Shown here: one piece after another, positions 1-8,528 of the stretch
Layout: the number at the start of each line of letters is the position of its first letter
Numbering within the stretch: the first letter of the stretch is position 1
Assembly: GCA_044433645.1 (NCBI GenBank)
Contig: JAWXTK010000009.1
Span: 4,610 to 68,609, forward strand
DNA from: JAWXTK01 sp044433645
GTDB lineage: Bacteria; Bacteroidota; Bacteroidia; Bacteroidales; Rikenellaceae
DNA: 64,000 nucleotides
Direction of reading: 5' to 3'
Position numbers and translations under genes: made by a program
The notes under the pieces: generated by a model
Told to the model about the DNA's origin: nothing
What the model saw: only the letters and a program-made list of their open reading frames with translations
Databases searched by the model: none

Positions 1-51
1 TAAGCAAAACTCCAAATTTCTGAACTGATTTTTTTGACCCCCTTTATAAAG

Positions 52-97
52 ATAAGCACTCTTAAGAATTTTCTAGAGAGTGCTTATTGTATTTTTT
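52..97 (+). terminator. Rho-independent terminator of an upstream gene
   Basis: An 11-bp perfect stem (52-62 with 77-87) and a 14-nt loop are followed by a T-rich tract at 91-97. It probably ends transcription of a gene left of the window and insulates the trp promoter that follows. Bases 1-51 hold nothing I can recognise. Confidence 0.75.
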
Positions 98-126
98 AAG
101 GTGGTTTTGTTATTTTTTTGTATATT

Positions 127-159
127 TTTGGAAAAATAAAAAATAAATTTTTACCTTTG
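127..159 (+). promoter_or_regulatory. Bacteroidota-type promoter of the trp operon
   Basis: TTTG at 127-130 and TACCTTTG at 152-159, separated by 21 bp, match the Bacteroidota -33/-7 consensus (TTTG and TAnnTTTG). Transcription would start around 165, about 20 nt before the leader peptide ATG. Confidence 0.75.
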
Positions 160-185
160 CCTTTGGATTAAAAATTTTTAAGCTA

Positions 186-242
186 ATGAACACTATACTA
201 AATACATATTCTTGGCGCAACTTACAACAAACTCAGTGGTAA
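186..242 (+). CDS. trpL: trp operon leader peptide
   Basis: An 18-codon ORF reading MNTILNTYSWRNLQQTQW lies between the promoter and the terminator in front of trpB. It has two Trp codons, one of them immediately before the stop. Trp is rare, so two in 18 residues just upstream of tryptophan biosynthesis genes points to a ribosome-stalling leader of the classical attenuation type. I see no clear Shine-Dalgarno sequence, which is normal for this phylum. The peptide itself probably has no function beyond sensing charged tRNA-Trp. Confidence 0.8.
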   Translation: MNTILNTYSWRNLQQTQW

Positions 243-248
243 GAACGC
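215..248 (+). promoter_or_regulatory. Possible upstream stem-loop of the trp attenuator
   Basis: GCG (215-217) and CTTAC (221-225) can pair with GTAAG (239-243) and CGC (246-248). The second Trp codon (237-239) lies at the edge of the loop, so a ribosome stalled there would melt the stem. This is the place of the 1:2 pause structure in known attenuators. I could not find a convincing antiterminator pairing with the terminator arm, so the folding model is incomplete. Confidence 0.35.
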
Positions 249-288
249 AGAACTCGTATATATATATTTAGCAGAAATATAAAAGAAC

Positions 289-326
289 AAAAAGAGCCTG
301 TCGTGATTACGACAGGCTCTTTTTAG
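289..326 (+). terminator. trp attenuator (intrinsic terminator before trpB)
   Basis: A 14-bp perfect stem, extendable to 16 bp with flanking A/T pairs (289-304 with 309-324), has a GATT loop and ends in a T run. It stands 47 nt after the leader-peptide stop and 35 nt before trpB, so complete termination here would silence the operon. Position and strength fit an attenuator controlled by leader-peptide translation. Confidence 0.85.
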
Positions 327-360
327 GTTAAGAAAAAAAATACAAAAATCATATAAAAAC

Positions 361-1539
361 ATGGAAAGTTTTCAAGTAGACAAAGAAGGATTTTATGGAG
401 AATTTGGGGGCGCATACATCCCCGAGATACTACATAAATGTGTTGAGGATTTAAAAAATGCTTACCTTGATGTTCTTCAAAATCAGGAATTTAAGGATGA
501 ATTTATGGGTCTTTTGCGTGACTACGTGGGCAGACCCTCGCCCCTTTACCTGGCTAAAAGATTAAGCCAAAAATATAACTGTAAGATTTATCTTAAACGC
601 GAGGACTTGAACCACACGGGAGCTCACAAAATCAACAATGCAATAGGCCAAGTATTGCTAGCTAAAAAAATGGGTAAAACTCGTATTATAGCCGAAACAG
701 GTGCCGGACAACACGGCGTGGCAACAGCAACGGTATGTGCACTAATGAATATGGAGTGCGTGGTTTATATGGGCAAGACCGATGTTGAGCGTCAAAGCGT
801 AAATGTTGAGAAAATGAAGATGTTGGGCGCAACCGTTTCGCCCGTAACTTCGGGAAATATGACTCTTAAAGACGCTACAAACGAGGCTATACGCGACTGG
901 TGTTGCAACCCTTCAAATACTTATTACGTGATAGGTTCAACCGTAGGGCCTCACCCTTATCCCGACATGGTAGCTCGCCTACAATCGGTAATTAGCGAAG
1001 AAATCAAAAAACAACTTAAGGAAAAAGAAGGTCGTGATTACCCCGATTATCTTATGGCTTGCATAGGTGGAGGAAGTAATGCCGCAGGAACAATTTATCA
1101 CTACATAGATGATAGCCGTGTGCAAATCGTTTTGGCCGAAGCTGGTGGCTTAGGCATAGAAAGTGGCGAATCAGCTGCAACCATACAACTAGGGAAAATA
1201 GGCATAATCCACGGATTTAAAACCATATTAATGCAGGATGAGGACGGCCAAATCACCGAACCTTACTCTATCTCAGCAGGACTTGACTATCCAGGCATAG
1301 GCCCTATGCACGCTCATTTGGCTAAACAAAAACGCGCCTTGGTTTTGGCTGTAAATGATGACGAAGCTGTTGAGGCTGCCTTTGAATTAACTAAGTTAGA
1401 AGGTATAGTTCCAGCTCTGGAATCAGCTCATATTTTGGGCGCACTTTCTAAAATCAAGTTTAACGAAAACGACGTAGTTGTGTTGACAGTATCGGGTCGC
1501 GGCGACAAAGATATAGACACATATTTAAGTAGAATGTAA
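361..1539 (+). CDS. trpB: Tryptophan synthase beta chain
   Basis: TrpB condenses indole with L-serine to give L-tryptophan, using PLP, in the alpha2-beta2 complex with TrpA. The 392-residue length is usual. The PLP lysine is K90 in the HTGAHK motif; the EAGAGQHG-type loop (here ETGAGQHG) and the glycine-rich phosphate site GGGSNA are intact. It is the first structural gene after the attenuator, and trpE starts 1 bp after its stop. Having trpB first and trpA last separates the two synthase subunits across the operon. Identification is secure. Confidence 0.98.
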   Translation: MESFQVDKEGFYGEFGGAYIPEILHKCVEDLKNAYLDVLQNQEFKDEFMGLLRDYVGRPSPLYLAKRLSQKYNCKIYLKREDLNHTGAHKINNAIGQVLLAKKMGKTRIIAETGAGQHGVATATVCALMNMECVVYMGKTDVERQSVNVEKMKMLGATVSPVTSGNMTLKDATNEAIRDWCCNPSNTYYVIGSTVGPHPYPDMVARLQSVISEEIKKQLKEKEGRDYPDYLMACIGGGSNAAGTIYHYIDDSRVQIVLAEAGGLGIESGESAATIQLGKIGIIHGFKTILMQDEDGQITEPYSISAGLDYPGIGPMHAHLAKQKRALVLAVNDDEAVEAAFELTKLEGIVPALESAHILGALSKIKFNENDVVVLTVSGRGDKDIDTYLSRM

Positions 1540-1540
1540 G

Positions 1541-2941
1541 ATGAAAAAGTTTCAATATACAACTGCTCACAAAACCATACTCGGAGATTTACACACCCCC
1601 GTAACGACTTATCTCAAACTTAGAGATTTGTTTGCTCAAAGTGCTCTAATGGAGAGTTCAGATTATCATGGGGGCGAGAATAATCGCTCGTTTATAGGTC
1701 TTGACCCTGTGGCTAGTGTGGGTATAAATCGTGGGGTTGCAACTTTTAGTTTTCCCGACGGCAGTATAGAGCAAAAAGATATCACAAAGGATTACACCAT
1801 AGATGTAGCTATTAAAGAATTTTTGGCCAGCTTTGAGGTTAGTGGCGAGTACAATAATTATTGTGGGCTTTACGGTTACACAACTTTCAACGCTGTGCGC
1901 TACACCGAGGATATACCTATCAAGGAGAGCTATGATGAGAAAAACGATGCGCCCGACATTTATTATATACTATATAAATATATGATAGTGTTTAATGATT
2001 TCCGTAATGACATGGTGTTGGTGGAAATGATTTCTGAGGGCGAAAATAGCGCACTCGACAAAGTTGAAAACGCAATCAACAACAGAAATTATACAACCTA
2101 TGATTTTGCGCGCGTGGGCGAGACAACAAGCCCATTAACCGACGATGAACACAAAGCAAACATCACAAAAGCCATAGCCCACTGTATGCGTGGCGATGTT
2201 TTTCAGATAGTTCTCTCTAGGCGTTTTGTACAGAAATATCGTGGCGATGATTTCAAACTTTACAGAGCTCTTCGCAGTATTAATCCTTCGCCTTATTTAT
2301 TTTATTTTGATTTCGGAGGCTTTAGAATCTTTGGTTCTTCGCCCGAAACTCACTGCAAAATAGAAAATGGTCGCGCTATTATAGACCCTATCGCAGGCAC
2401 AACTTATCGCACAGGCGACAAAGCTAAAGACAGCGAATTAGCTCAGGCACTTTTGGCCGATCCTAAGGAAAATGCTGAGCACGTAATGTTGGTAGATTTA
2501 GCACGTAATGACTTAAGTAGAAATTGCAGCGACGTTAGAGTTGACAAATACAAGGAGACACAATATTACTCTCATGTGATTCACCTAGTGAGCCGTGTGA
2601 GTGGCAGGTTAGACGAGAGTACCGACCCTATCAAAGCATTTATGGACACTTTCCCAGCAGGCACGCTAAGTGGTGCGCCTAAAGTTAAGGCCATGCAACT
2701 TATCAGCGAGTATGAACCTCACAGCCGTGGAGCTTATGGTGGTTGCGTAGGTTTTATTGGCCTAAATGGTTCGCTTAATCAAGCAATCACCATACGTACC
2801 TTTGTTTCACGTAATAACGAACTGTGGTTTCAAGCAGGTGGTGGAATAGTTGCAAAAAGCGAGGAGGAATATGAACTTCAGGAGATAAACAATAAACTAG
2901 GGGCTTTGAAAAAAGCAATAATCATAGCTGAACAATTATAA
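1541..2941 (+). CDS. trpE: Anthranilate synthase component I
   Basis: TrpE converts chorismate and ammonia to anthranilate, the committed step of tryptophan synthesis; TrpG supplies the ammonia. At 466 residues it has the normal N-terminal regulatory half (an ESS motif near residue 40 where tryptophan feedback inhibitors bind in homologues) and the C-terminal chorismate-binding half, with DPIAGTTYRTG, LVDLARNDLSR, GTLSGAPK and a final GGGIV motif. The gene lies between trpB and trpG with only a few bases on each side. A pabB role is unlikely given the complete trp context. Confidence 0.97.
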   Translation: MKKFQYTTAHKTILGDLHTPVTTYLKLRDLFAQSALMESSDYHGGENNRSFIGLDPVASVGINRGVATFSFPDGSIEQKDITKDYTIDVAIKEFLASFEVSGEYNNYCGLYGYTTFNAVRYTEDIPIKESYDEKNDAPDIYYILYKYMIVFNDFRNDMVLVEMISEGENSALDKVENAINNRNYTTYDFARVGETTSPLTDDEHKANITKAIAHCMRGDVFQIVLSRRFVQKYRGDDFKLYRALRSINPSPYLFYFDFGGFRIFGSSPETHCKIENGRAIIDPIAGTTYRTGDKAKDSELAQALLADPKENAEHVMLVDLARNDLSRNCSDVRVDKYKETQYYSHVIHLVSRVSGRLDESTDPIKAFMDTFPAGTLSGAPKVKAMQLISEYEPHSRGAYGGCVGFIGLNGSLNQAITIRTFVSRNNELWFQAGGGIVAKSEEEYELQEINNKLGALKKAIIIAEQL

Positions 2942-2943
2942 TT

Positions 2944-3507
2944 ATGAAAATAGTCATTATAGATAATTACGATTCATTTACGTATAATTTAAGACACCTA
3001 TTAGTGGAGTTAGGTGCTGAGGTTGATGTGCTAAGAAACGATAAGTTTAAACTCGAAGAGCTTGAATGTTACGATAAAATAGTGCTTTCACCAGGCCCTG
3101 GTATCCCTTCAGAGGCTGGCCTACTTCTAGATGTTATCAAATACTACGCAGGCAAAAAGCCCATGCTCGGAGTGTGCCTAGGCGAGCAAGCCATAGGCGA
3201 GTGTTTTGGTGGTGAGCTAACCAATCTAAGCGAGGTTTTTCACGGGGTGCAGACTCCTGCTAAAATCATTAGCGATGATTATATTTTTGATGGTTTAGAC
3301 AAAAACATAGAGGTTGGCAGATACCACTCATGGGTTGTAGATGCTGATACCCTTCCCCCAACTTTGGAGATTACAGCAATCAGCGATGAGGGTCAAATCA
3401 TGGCTCTTAGACACAAAGAATACGACATAAGAGGTATACAATTTCACCCTGAATCTATTTTGACTCCCCAAGGCAAAACCATGATAGCTAACTTTTTAAA
3501 CCACTAA
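2944..3507 (+). CDS. trpG: Anthranilate synthase component II (glutamine amidotransferase)
   Basis: This class I glutamine amidotransferase releases ammonia from glutamine for TrpE. It has 187 residues. The nucleophile is C78 in GVCLGEQAIG, and H168 and E170 in the FHPES motif complete the triad; PGPG at the oxyanion strand is present. It is a stand-alone subunit, not fused to trpD as in enterobacteria. Homologues sometimes also serve para-aminobenzoate synthesis, which cannot be excluded from sequence. Confidence 0.96.
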   Translation: MKIVIIDNYDSFTYNLRHLLVELGAEVDVLRNDKFKLEELECYDKIVLSPGPGIPSEAGLLLDVIKYYAGKKPMLGVCLGEQAIGECFGGELTNLSEVFHGVQTPAKIISDDYIFDGLDKNIEVGRYHSWVVDADTLPPTLEITAISDEGQIMALRHKEYDIRGIQFHPESILTPQGKTMIANFLNH

Positions 3508-3510
3508 CAA

Positions 3511-4506
3511 ATGAAGGCTTTATTAACATCACTTTTTAATCACGAGGAACTAAGCCGCGAGAGTGCAAAAAATCTTTTGCTAGAAATCACCTCGGGCAAA
3601 TACAACGACATACAAATAGCATCTCTGCTGACAGTGTTTCAAATGCGAGGTGTCAAGGTCGAAGAAATTATAGGCTTTAGAGAAGCTCTACTTTCAACAC
3701 GTATAGCAACAGATTTAAGTGCTTATGATGCAATAGATATTGTGGGTACGGGTGGCGACGGCAAAGACACTTTCAATGTGTCAACGTGCAGCTGTTTTGT
3801 GGTTGCGGCAGCTGGCTATAAAGTTGCTAAGCACGGAAATTATGGAGCTACTTCGGTTAGTGGAGCGAGCACAGTGCTTGAGGGCGCAGGTGTAAAATTC
3901 ACTAACGAGCGAGATAAATTAATTAAGAGCATGGAAGCGTGTGGCATGGTGTATATGCACGCGCCTTTGTTTAATCCTGCAATGAAATATGTGGCTAATG
4001 TGCGCAAGTCTTTGGGAGTTCGCACTATATTTAATTTGTTGGGCCCTTTAGTAAATCCTAGTATTCCTAAATATCAACTTTTGGGGGTTGCAGATTTAGC
4101 GCAAATGAGAATTTACACAAGCACTTTCCAAAAACTGGGAATAAATTTCGCCGTCGTAAACAGCCTTGACGGTTACGATGAAATCTCGCTAACCGACGAG
4201 TTTAAAGTCTGCACAAATCAATACGAAAAAATCTATAAACCATCCGATTTAGGTTTTAAAACCCTAACTCAAGAGTCGCTTTACGGAGGTGACACAGCCG
4301 AAAAAGCTGCTAAGATTTTTTACTCGGTTTTAGAAAACACTTCAACTGAGGCTCAAAAAAATTGTGTATTAGCAAATGCAGCTTTTGCAATTCAAGTGCT
4401 TGAACCAACAAAAACCATAGAAGAAACTTTAGCCCTCGCAACAGAGGCCTTGGAAAGTGGCAAATCACTTAGCACATTTAAAAAATTCGTAGAAATCAAC
4501 CAATGA
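3511..4506 (+). CDS. trpD: Anthranilate phosphoribosyltransferase
   Basis: TrpD transfers phosphoribose from PRPP to anthranilate. The 331-residue protein has the family signature GTGGDGKDTFNVST (PRPP site) and a KHGN motif in the first half, and an RKSLGVRTIFNLLGPLVNP segment near the middle. Its stop overlaps the trpC start by 4 bp (ATGA), suggesting translational coupling. There is no fused amidotransferase domain. Confidence 0.97.
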   Translation: MKALLTSLFNHEELSRESAKNLLLEITSGKYNDIQIASLLTVFQMRGVKVEEIIGFREALLSTRIATDLSAYDAIDIVGTGGDGKDTFNVSTCSCFVVAAAGYKVAKHGNYGATSVSGASTVLEGAGVKFTNERDKLIKSMEACGMVYMHAPLFNPAMKYVANVRKSLGVRTIFNLLGPLVNPSIPKYQLLGVADLAQMRIYTSTFQKLGINFAVVNSLDGYDEISLTDEFKVCTNQYEKIYKPSDLGFKTLTQESLYGGDTAEKAAKIFYSVLENTSTEAQKNCVLANAAFAIQVLEPTKTIEETLALATEALESGKSLSTFKKFVEINQ

Positions 4507-5288
4507 AAGACGTACTTTTAGAGATAATAGCCAACACAAAAATCGAAGTTGCTCAGCGTAAACAACTGCTCCCCCTTGAGCAGTTAGAACAACAATGCAG
4601 TGAGCCAAGAACTAAGATTAGTATGCGCGCAAGTTTAGAGAAATCTTCCTCGGGGATAATCTCAGAATTTAAACGCCGCTCACCCTCAAAGGGTTGGATA
4701 AAACAAGAGGGCGTGGCCAAAGACATAACCAAGCAGTATGAAAAAGCTGGGGCATCGGCCTTATCTATTCTAACCGACGAGAAGTTTTTTGGTGGCACAA
4801 TGCAAGATATTATTTCCTCGCGCGAGGGCTTAGCTTTACCCATAATTCGCAAGGATTTTATTATAGACGAGTATCAAATTTATGAGGCTCGTAAAATAGG
4901 CGCAAACGCAATTCTTCTTATTGCAGCAGCCCTCAGCGTAGAGCAATGCGAGTCTTTAGCTAAAAAAGCGCATGAATTAGAATTAGAAGTTTTGTTGGAA
5001 GTTCACTCCAAAAGCGAGCTTACTCACGTTAACAAATATGTTGATATGGTAGGCGTTAACAATCGCAACTTAGGCAGTTTCCACACAGATATTCAAAATT
5101 CATTTGAGCTTATAGACCACCTCCCCCAGGATGTATTGTTGGTCTCAGAAAGTGGAATTTCAAAACCTGAAACAGTTAAGCAACTTCGCCAGGCTGGGTT
5201 CAAAGGTTTTTTAATAGGTGAGAACTTTATGAAAAGTACGCAGCCAGGAAAAGAGTTAGAAAATTTTATAAATGAAGTAATATGTTAA
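4503..5288 (+). CDS. trpC: Indole-3-glycerol phosphate synthase
   Basis: TrpC closes the indole ring from carboxyphenylamino-deoxyribulose phosphate. It is a 261-residue TIM barrel with ISEFKRRSPSKG near residue 55 (catalytic Lys), IIRKDFIID, VGVNNRNL and the C-terminal SESGIS and LIGENFM phosphate-binding loops. It is monofunctional, with trpF as a separate gene overlapping its last 7 bp. Start overlaps the end of trpD. Confidence 0.97.
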   Translation: MKDVLLEIIANTKIEVAQRKQLLPLEQLEQQCSEPRTKISMRASLEKSSSGIISEFKRRSPSKGWIKQEGVAKDITKQYEKAGASALSILTDEKFFGGTMQDIISSREGLALPIIRKDFIIDEYQIYEARKIGANAILLIAAALSVEQCESLAKKAHELELEVLLEVHSKSELTHVNKYVDMVGVNNRNLGSFHTDIQNSFELIDHLPQDVLLVSESGISKPETVKQLRQAGFKGFLIGENFMKSTQPGKELENFINEVIC

Positions 5289-5896
5289 TCAAAGTATGTG
5301 GAATGCGCGAGAGTGAAAATATTCGCGACGTTGAAATGCTAGGCATAGATCTTATGGGATTTATTTTTTATGCCGCATCACCTCGCTATGTTAGCGAAGT
5401 GCCAGATTATTTGCCAACTTCTTGCCAGAGAGTGGGCGTTTTTGTAAACGAAAATTCAGAGAAAATCATAGAAACAGCTAAGCTTTTCAAACTTGATTTT
5501 CTGCAACTTCACGGACACGAAACTCCGGAGCAATGCAGCGAATTAAAGGCTCTAGGCTATAAAATAATCAAAGCATTTTCTATCGCAAATACCGAGTCTT
5601 TAAAAACAACAAAGGACTATACAAACGCGTGCGACTACTTACTTTTTGACACTTCGTGCCCAGGCTATGGAGGTTCGGGCAAGAGCTTTAATTGGCAAAT
5701 ACTTAAGCAATACAAGGGCAAAACTCCGTTCCTGCTGAGTGGTGGTCTTTCGCTAGAAAATATTTCTTTATTAAAAGAATTTTCGCATCCTTCACTTGCT
5801 GGTTACGACCTGAACAGTGGCTTTGAAAACATGCCTGCTGTAAAAAATACTTATGGTTTAAAAACATTTATTAGTAATATCAAAGACAATGAATAG
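5282..5896 (+). CDS. trpF: Phosphoribosylanthranilate isomerase
   Basis: TrpF catalyses the Amadori rearrangement between the TrpD and TrpC steps. The 204-residue barrel begins with the catalytic-Cys motif KVCGM (C7) and has GFIFY, VFVN, QLHGHE, LLFDTS and a C-terminal LSGGLS plus DLNSGFE (catalytic Asp region). It overlaps trpC upstream by 7 bp and trpA downstream by 8 bp, so the three distal genes form a tightly coupled cluster. Confidence 0.96.
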   Translation: MLIKVCGMRESENIRDVEMLGIDLMGFIFYAASPRYVSEVPDYLPTSCQRVGVFVNENSEKIIETAKLFKLDFLQLHGHETPEQCSELKALGYKIIKAFSIANTESLKTTKDYTNACDYLLFDTSCPGYGGSGKSFNWQILKQYKGKTPFLLSGGLSLENISLLKEFSHPSLAGYDLNSGFENMPAVKNTYGLKTFISNIKDNE

Positions 5897-6671
5897 AATA
5901 AATAAACTCTTTGCAGAGAAACACAAAAACATACTTTCTATCTACTTTTGCGCTGGCCACCCAAGCTACCAAGGCACAATAAACACAATAAAAACTCTAG
6001 AGAGCAAGGGTGTAAACCTAATAGAAATTGGCATACCTTTTAGCGACCCTATGGCAGACGGCGTGGTAATTCAAGATGCAGCCAACAAGGCGCTAAAAAA
6101 CGGCATGACGCTCAAAAAACTGTTTGCTCAACTTGGTTACGCGAGAGAGCAAGGCGTTGAAATTCCACTTATTTTAATGGGTTACTTAAACCCTATTATG
6201 CAGTTTGGTTTTGAGAGTTTCTGTGCTGAATGTGCAAAAATTGGCATAGACGGAGTGATAATTCCTGACCTTCCGTTTAAAGATTACAAGGAGAGCTACG
6301 AGGCCGTGGCAAAAAAATATGACATTAGAGTCATTATGCTAATTACGCCCGAAACTTCCCAGGAGCGCATACGATTAATAGACGAAAACACCGACGGTTT
6401 TATATATATGGTATCATCGGCAGCGACAACGGGTGCGCAAAAAGATTTTGACCTAAAAAAACAAGAATACTTCAAGCGCATAGATGCTATGAACCTGAAA
6501 AATCCTCGCATGATAGGCTTTGGAATCTCAAACAAACAAACCTTTGATGCAGCTTGCCAAAACGCAGCAGGTGCTATCATAGGTAGTAAATTTGTGACTT
6601 TGTTAGAAGAGGCTAAGGGAGATGTAGAACTAGCTACGGATAGTTTGCTTAAGGATTTAGGCGTTAAATAA
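5889..6671 (+). CDS. trpA: Tryptophan synthase alpha chain
   Basis: TrpA cleaves indole-3-glycerol phosphate and channels indole to TrpB. The 260-residue barrel has the catalytic Glu in LIEIGIPFSDPMADG (around residue 47), the catalytic Asp in GVIIPDLPF, and phosphate loops VSSAATTGA and GFGISN. It is the last gene of the operon. I see no strong terminator directly behind it; the next gene has its own promoter only a few bases downstream. Confidence 0.97.
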   Translation: MNRINKLFAEKHKNILSIYFCAGHPSYQGTINTIKTLESKGVNLIEIGIPFSDPMADGVVIQDAANKALKNGMTLKKLFAQLGYAREQGVEIPLILMGYLNPIMQFGFESFCAECAKIGIDGVIIPDLPFKDYKESYEAVAKKYDIRVIMLITPETSQERIRLIDENTDGFIYMVSSAATTGAQKDFDLKKQEYFKRIDAMNLKNPRMIGFGISNKQTFDAACQNAAGAIIGSKFVTLLEEAKGDVELATDSLLKDLGVK

Positions 6672-6703
6672 TTTGATTTTATGCTTTTAATTTTTTAGCT
6701 TTG
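6672..6703 (+). promoter_or_regulatory. Promoter of the small secreted-protein gene
   Basis: TTTG at 6672-6675 and TAGCTTTG at 6696-6703 with a 20-bp spacer match the Bacteroidota consensus. It begins at the trpA stop codon, so the next gene is likely transcribed independently of the trp operon. Confidence 0.7.
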
Positions 6704-6745
6704 TTATTATTACAAACTACTAAAACCATTAAAACCATTAAAACG

Positions 6746-7078
6746 ATGAAAAAATTTATCCTATCTCTAGTTGTTGCATTTGCAGCAGTAACTATGGTAA
6801 GCGCAGCTCCAGGCGATGTTGACGCACGCGTAAGAACAGTTAACAGACAATCTGGAGGCACACTTTCTGAAGAGCAAATCGAAAAAATTACAGCTCTTAT
6901 CACAGCAGAAGCAGAAAAAGGCGAAGCAGCTACTCCAGAAGAAAAAGCAGCAAGAAACAAAGCTTTGAGCGAAAAAATCAACGCACTTTTCACTGCAGAG
7001 CAAAAAGCAGCTAAAGCAGAATACGCAAAAGAAGTTGCAGCGAGAAAAAAAGCAAGAGCAGCTGAGGCATCTGAGTAA
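6746..7078 (+). CDS. Small secreted, Ala/Glu/Lys-rich helical protein
   Basis: I do not recognise a named family. The start is placed at the ATG giving MKKFILS..., because an upstream in-frame alternative overlaps the promoter. The 110-residue product has a signal peptide ending near VSAAPG (about residue 22), then a charged, almost certainly helical body. Two motifs of the form LSEEQ / FTAEQ followed by basic residues recall the LTxxQ motif of Spy/CpxP-type periplasmic chaperones, but the match is weak. A 9-bp sequence (TAAAACCAT) is repeated in tandem in the untranslated leader just before the start. A terminator follows. Confidence 0.7.
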   Translation: MKKFILSLVVAFAAVTMVSAAPGDVDARVRTVNRQSGGTLSEEQIEKITALITAEAEKGEAATPEEKAARNKALSEKINALFTAEQKAAKAEYAKEVAARKKARAAEASE

Positions 7079-7101
7079 GTTTCAATATTTTTGTAAAAAT
7101 A

Positions 7102-7136
7102 AAAGCCTAACAGAAAAATCTGTTAGGCTTTGTTAT
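7102..7136. terminator. Bidirectional terminator
   Basis: A 13-bp perfect stem (7102-7114 with 7119-7131) has an AAAA loop. It serves the plus-strand small gene; the A-rich run on its left side (7096-7104) gives a T tract on the minus strand, so it can also end the minus-strand metY transcript. Confidence 0.8.
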
Positions 7137-7183
7137 ATATACGCTGATTGTCAAATATGCAGTGATTTCACAATTAGCCCCTA

Positions 7184-8461
7184 CTAAATGTTAGCAAGAG
7201 CCTGCTCAAGATCAGCAATAATATCTTCTTTACCTTCGATACCTACTGAAAGACGTATCAAATCTGGGTCTACTCCGGCTTCGGCCAACTGCTCGTCGTT
7301 CATCTGACGGTGAGTGTGGCTAGCTGGGTGAAGCACACAAGTGCGCGCATCGGCAACGTGAGTTACTATGCAGGCCAAGCGCAAACTATCCATGAATTTT
7401 AATGTTTGCTCGCGCGTGCCCTCAATGGCAAAGGCTAACACTCCACACGAACCATTTGGCAAATATTTTTGAGCCAAAGAATAGTTTTTATTACCCTCTA
7501 AATCACAGTAATTCACCCATTTAACCTTAGGGTGAGCTTCTAGGAACTGAGCTGCTGCCATAGCATTTTCGCAGTGACGTGGCATACGCAAATGAAGTGT
7601 TTCGAGTCCTAGGTTTAACAAAAATGAATTTTGAGGAGACTGGATTGCACCCAAATCTCTCATTAGCTGAACCGTAGCTTTAGTGATGTAAGCCATTTTG
7701 CCAAAAGCCTTGGTGTAAGTTAGACCGTGATAAGATTCATCGGGCTGGGTTAAACCAGGGAATTTATCTGCATAAGCATCCCAGTCAAAGTTGCCACTGT
7801 CAACGATAACCCCACCAACACAAGTTGCATGACCGTCCATATATTTAGTAGTTGAGTGCACAACAATATCTGCGCCCCACTCAAAGGGACGGCAGTTGAT
7901 AGGAGTAGCAAAAGTGTTGTCAACGATAAGAGGCACGCCGAAACTATGCGCTATTTTAGCAAACTTTTCTATGTCTAAAACATCTATGCTAGGGTTAGAA
8001 ATAGTCTCGCCAAACAGAGCCTTAGTGTTAGGACGAAAAGCCTTGGCGATTTCTTCCTCTGAGCCATTTACGTCAACAAAAGAGCAATCTATGCCAAGTT
8101 TTTTAAGCGTCACTCCAAACAAATTAAACGTTCCTCCATAAATACTAGACGAGCAAACGATATGGTCGCCAGCCTCGCAAATATTAAAAATTGCAAAGAA
8201 GTTAGCCGCCTGACCCGATGAAGTCAAGATAGCAGCAACGCCACCCTCAAGTTCAGTGATTTTAGCTGCCACAGCATCATTTGTAGGATTTTGAAGTCGG
8301 CTATAAAAATATCCACTAGCTTTTAAGTCGAACAAATCTGCCATTTGCTCAGATGTGTCATACTTAAAAGTTGTGCTTTGATAGATGGGCAAAACGCGTG
8401 GCTCACCCTTAGTTGGTTGCCAACCTGATTGAATACAGATTGTTGAAAGTGATTTTTTCAT
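7184..8461 (-). CDS. metY: O-acetylhomoserine sulfhydrylase (PLP enzyme)
   Basis: It makes homocysteine from O-acetylhomoserine and sulfide in the cytoplasm, the direct sulfhydrylation route to methionine. The 425-residue length fits MetY better than the ~385-residue MetB/MetC types. The PLP lysine is K206 in VVHSTTKYMDGH; YFYSRLQNPT, SSGQAA and DNTFATP are intact. Within the Cys/Met PLP family, substrate assignment from sequence alone is imperfect. It is transcribed divergently from the SAH-hydrolase-like gene. Confidence 0.9.
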   Translation of the reverse strand: MKKSLSTICIQSGWQPTKGEPRVLPIYQSTTFKYDTSEQMADLFDLKASGYFYSRLQNPTNDAVAAKITELEGGVAAILTSSGQAANFFAIFNICEAGDHIVCSSSIYGGTFNLFGVTLKKLGIDCSFVDVNGSEEEIAKAFRPNTKALFGETISNPSIDVLDIEKFAKIAHSFGVPLIVDNTFATPINCRPFEWGADIVVHSTTKYMDGHATCVGGVIVDSGNFDWDAYADKFPGLTQPDESYHGLTYTKAFGKMAYITKATVQLMRDLGAIQSPQNSFLLNLGLETLHLRMPRHCENAMAAAQFLEAHPKVKWVNYCDLEGNKNYSLAQKYLPNGSCGVLAFAIEGTREQTLKFMDSLRLACIVTHVADARTCVLHPASHTHRQMNDEQLAEAGVDPDLIRLSVGIEGKEDIIADLEQALANI

Positions 8462-8492
8462 ATATAATTATTTAAATTTTCTTCCTCAAATG

Positions 8493-8500
8493 CAAAGATA
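8493..8500 (-). promoter_or_regulatory. Promoter (-7 element) of metY
   Basis: TATCTTTG on the minus strand matches TAnnTTTG and lies 32 nt before the metY start. No good -33 TTTG is visible. The adjacent 11-bp palindrome GAATAATATTC (8502-8512) lies between the divergent genes and could be an operator, but I have no further support for that. Confidence 0.5.
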
Positions 8501-8528
8501 CGAATAATATTCATAACTTTACGCAATT

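Noticed and set aside
6718..6745. Short direct repeats (TAAAACCAT) taken as a possible CRISPR or iteron array
   Set aside because: Only about two and a half 9-bp units with no spacers; more likely a slippage repeat in an untranslated leader.
8462..8528. SAM or cobalamin riboswitch before metY
   Set aside because: The leader is only about 30 nt, too short for any known class.
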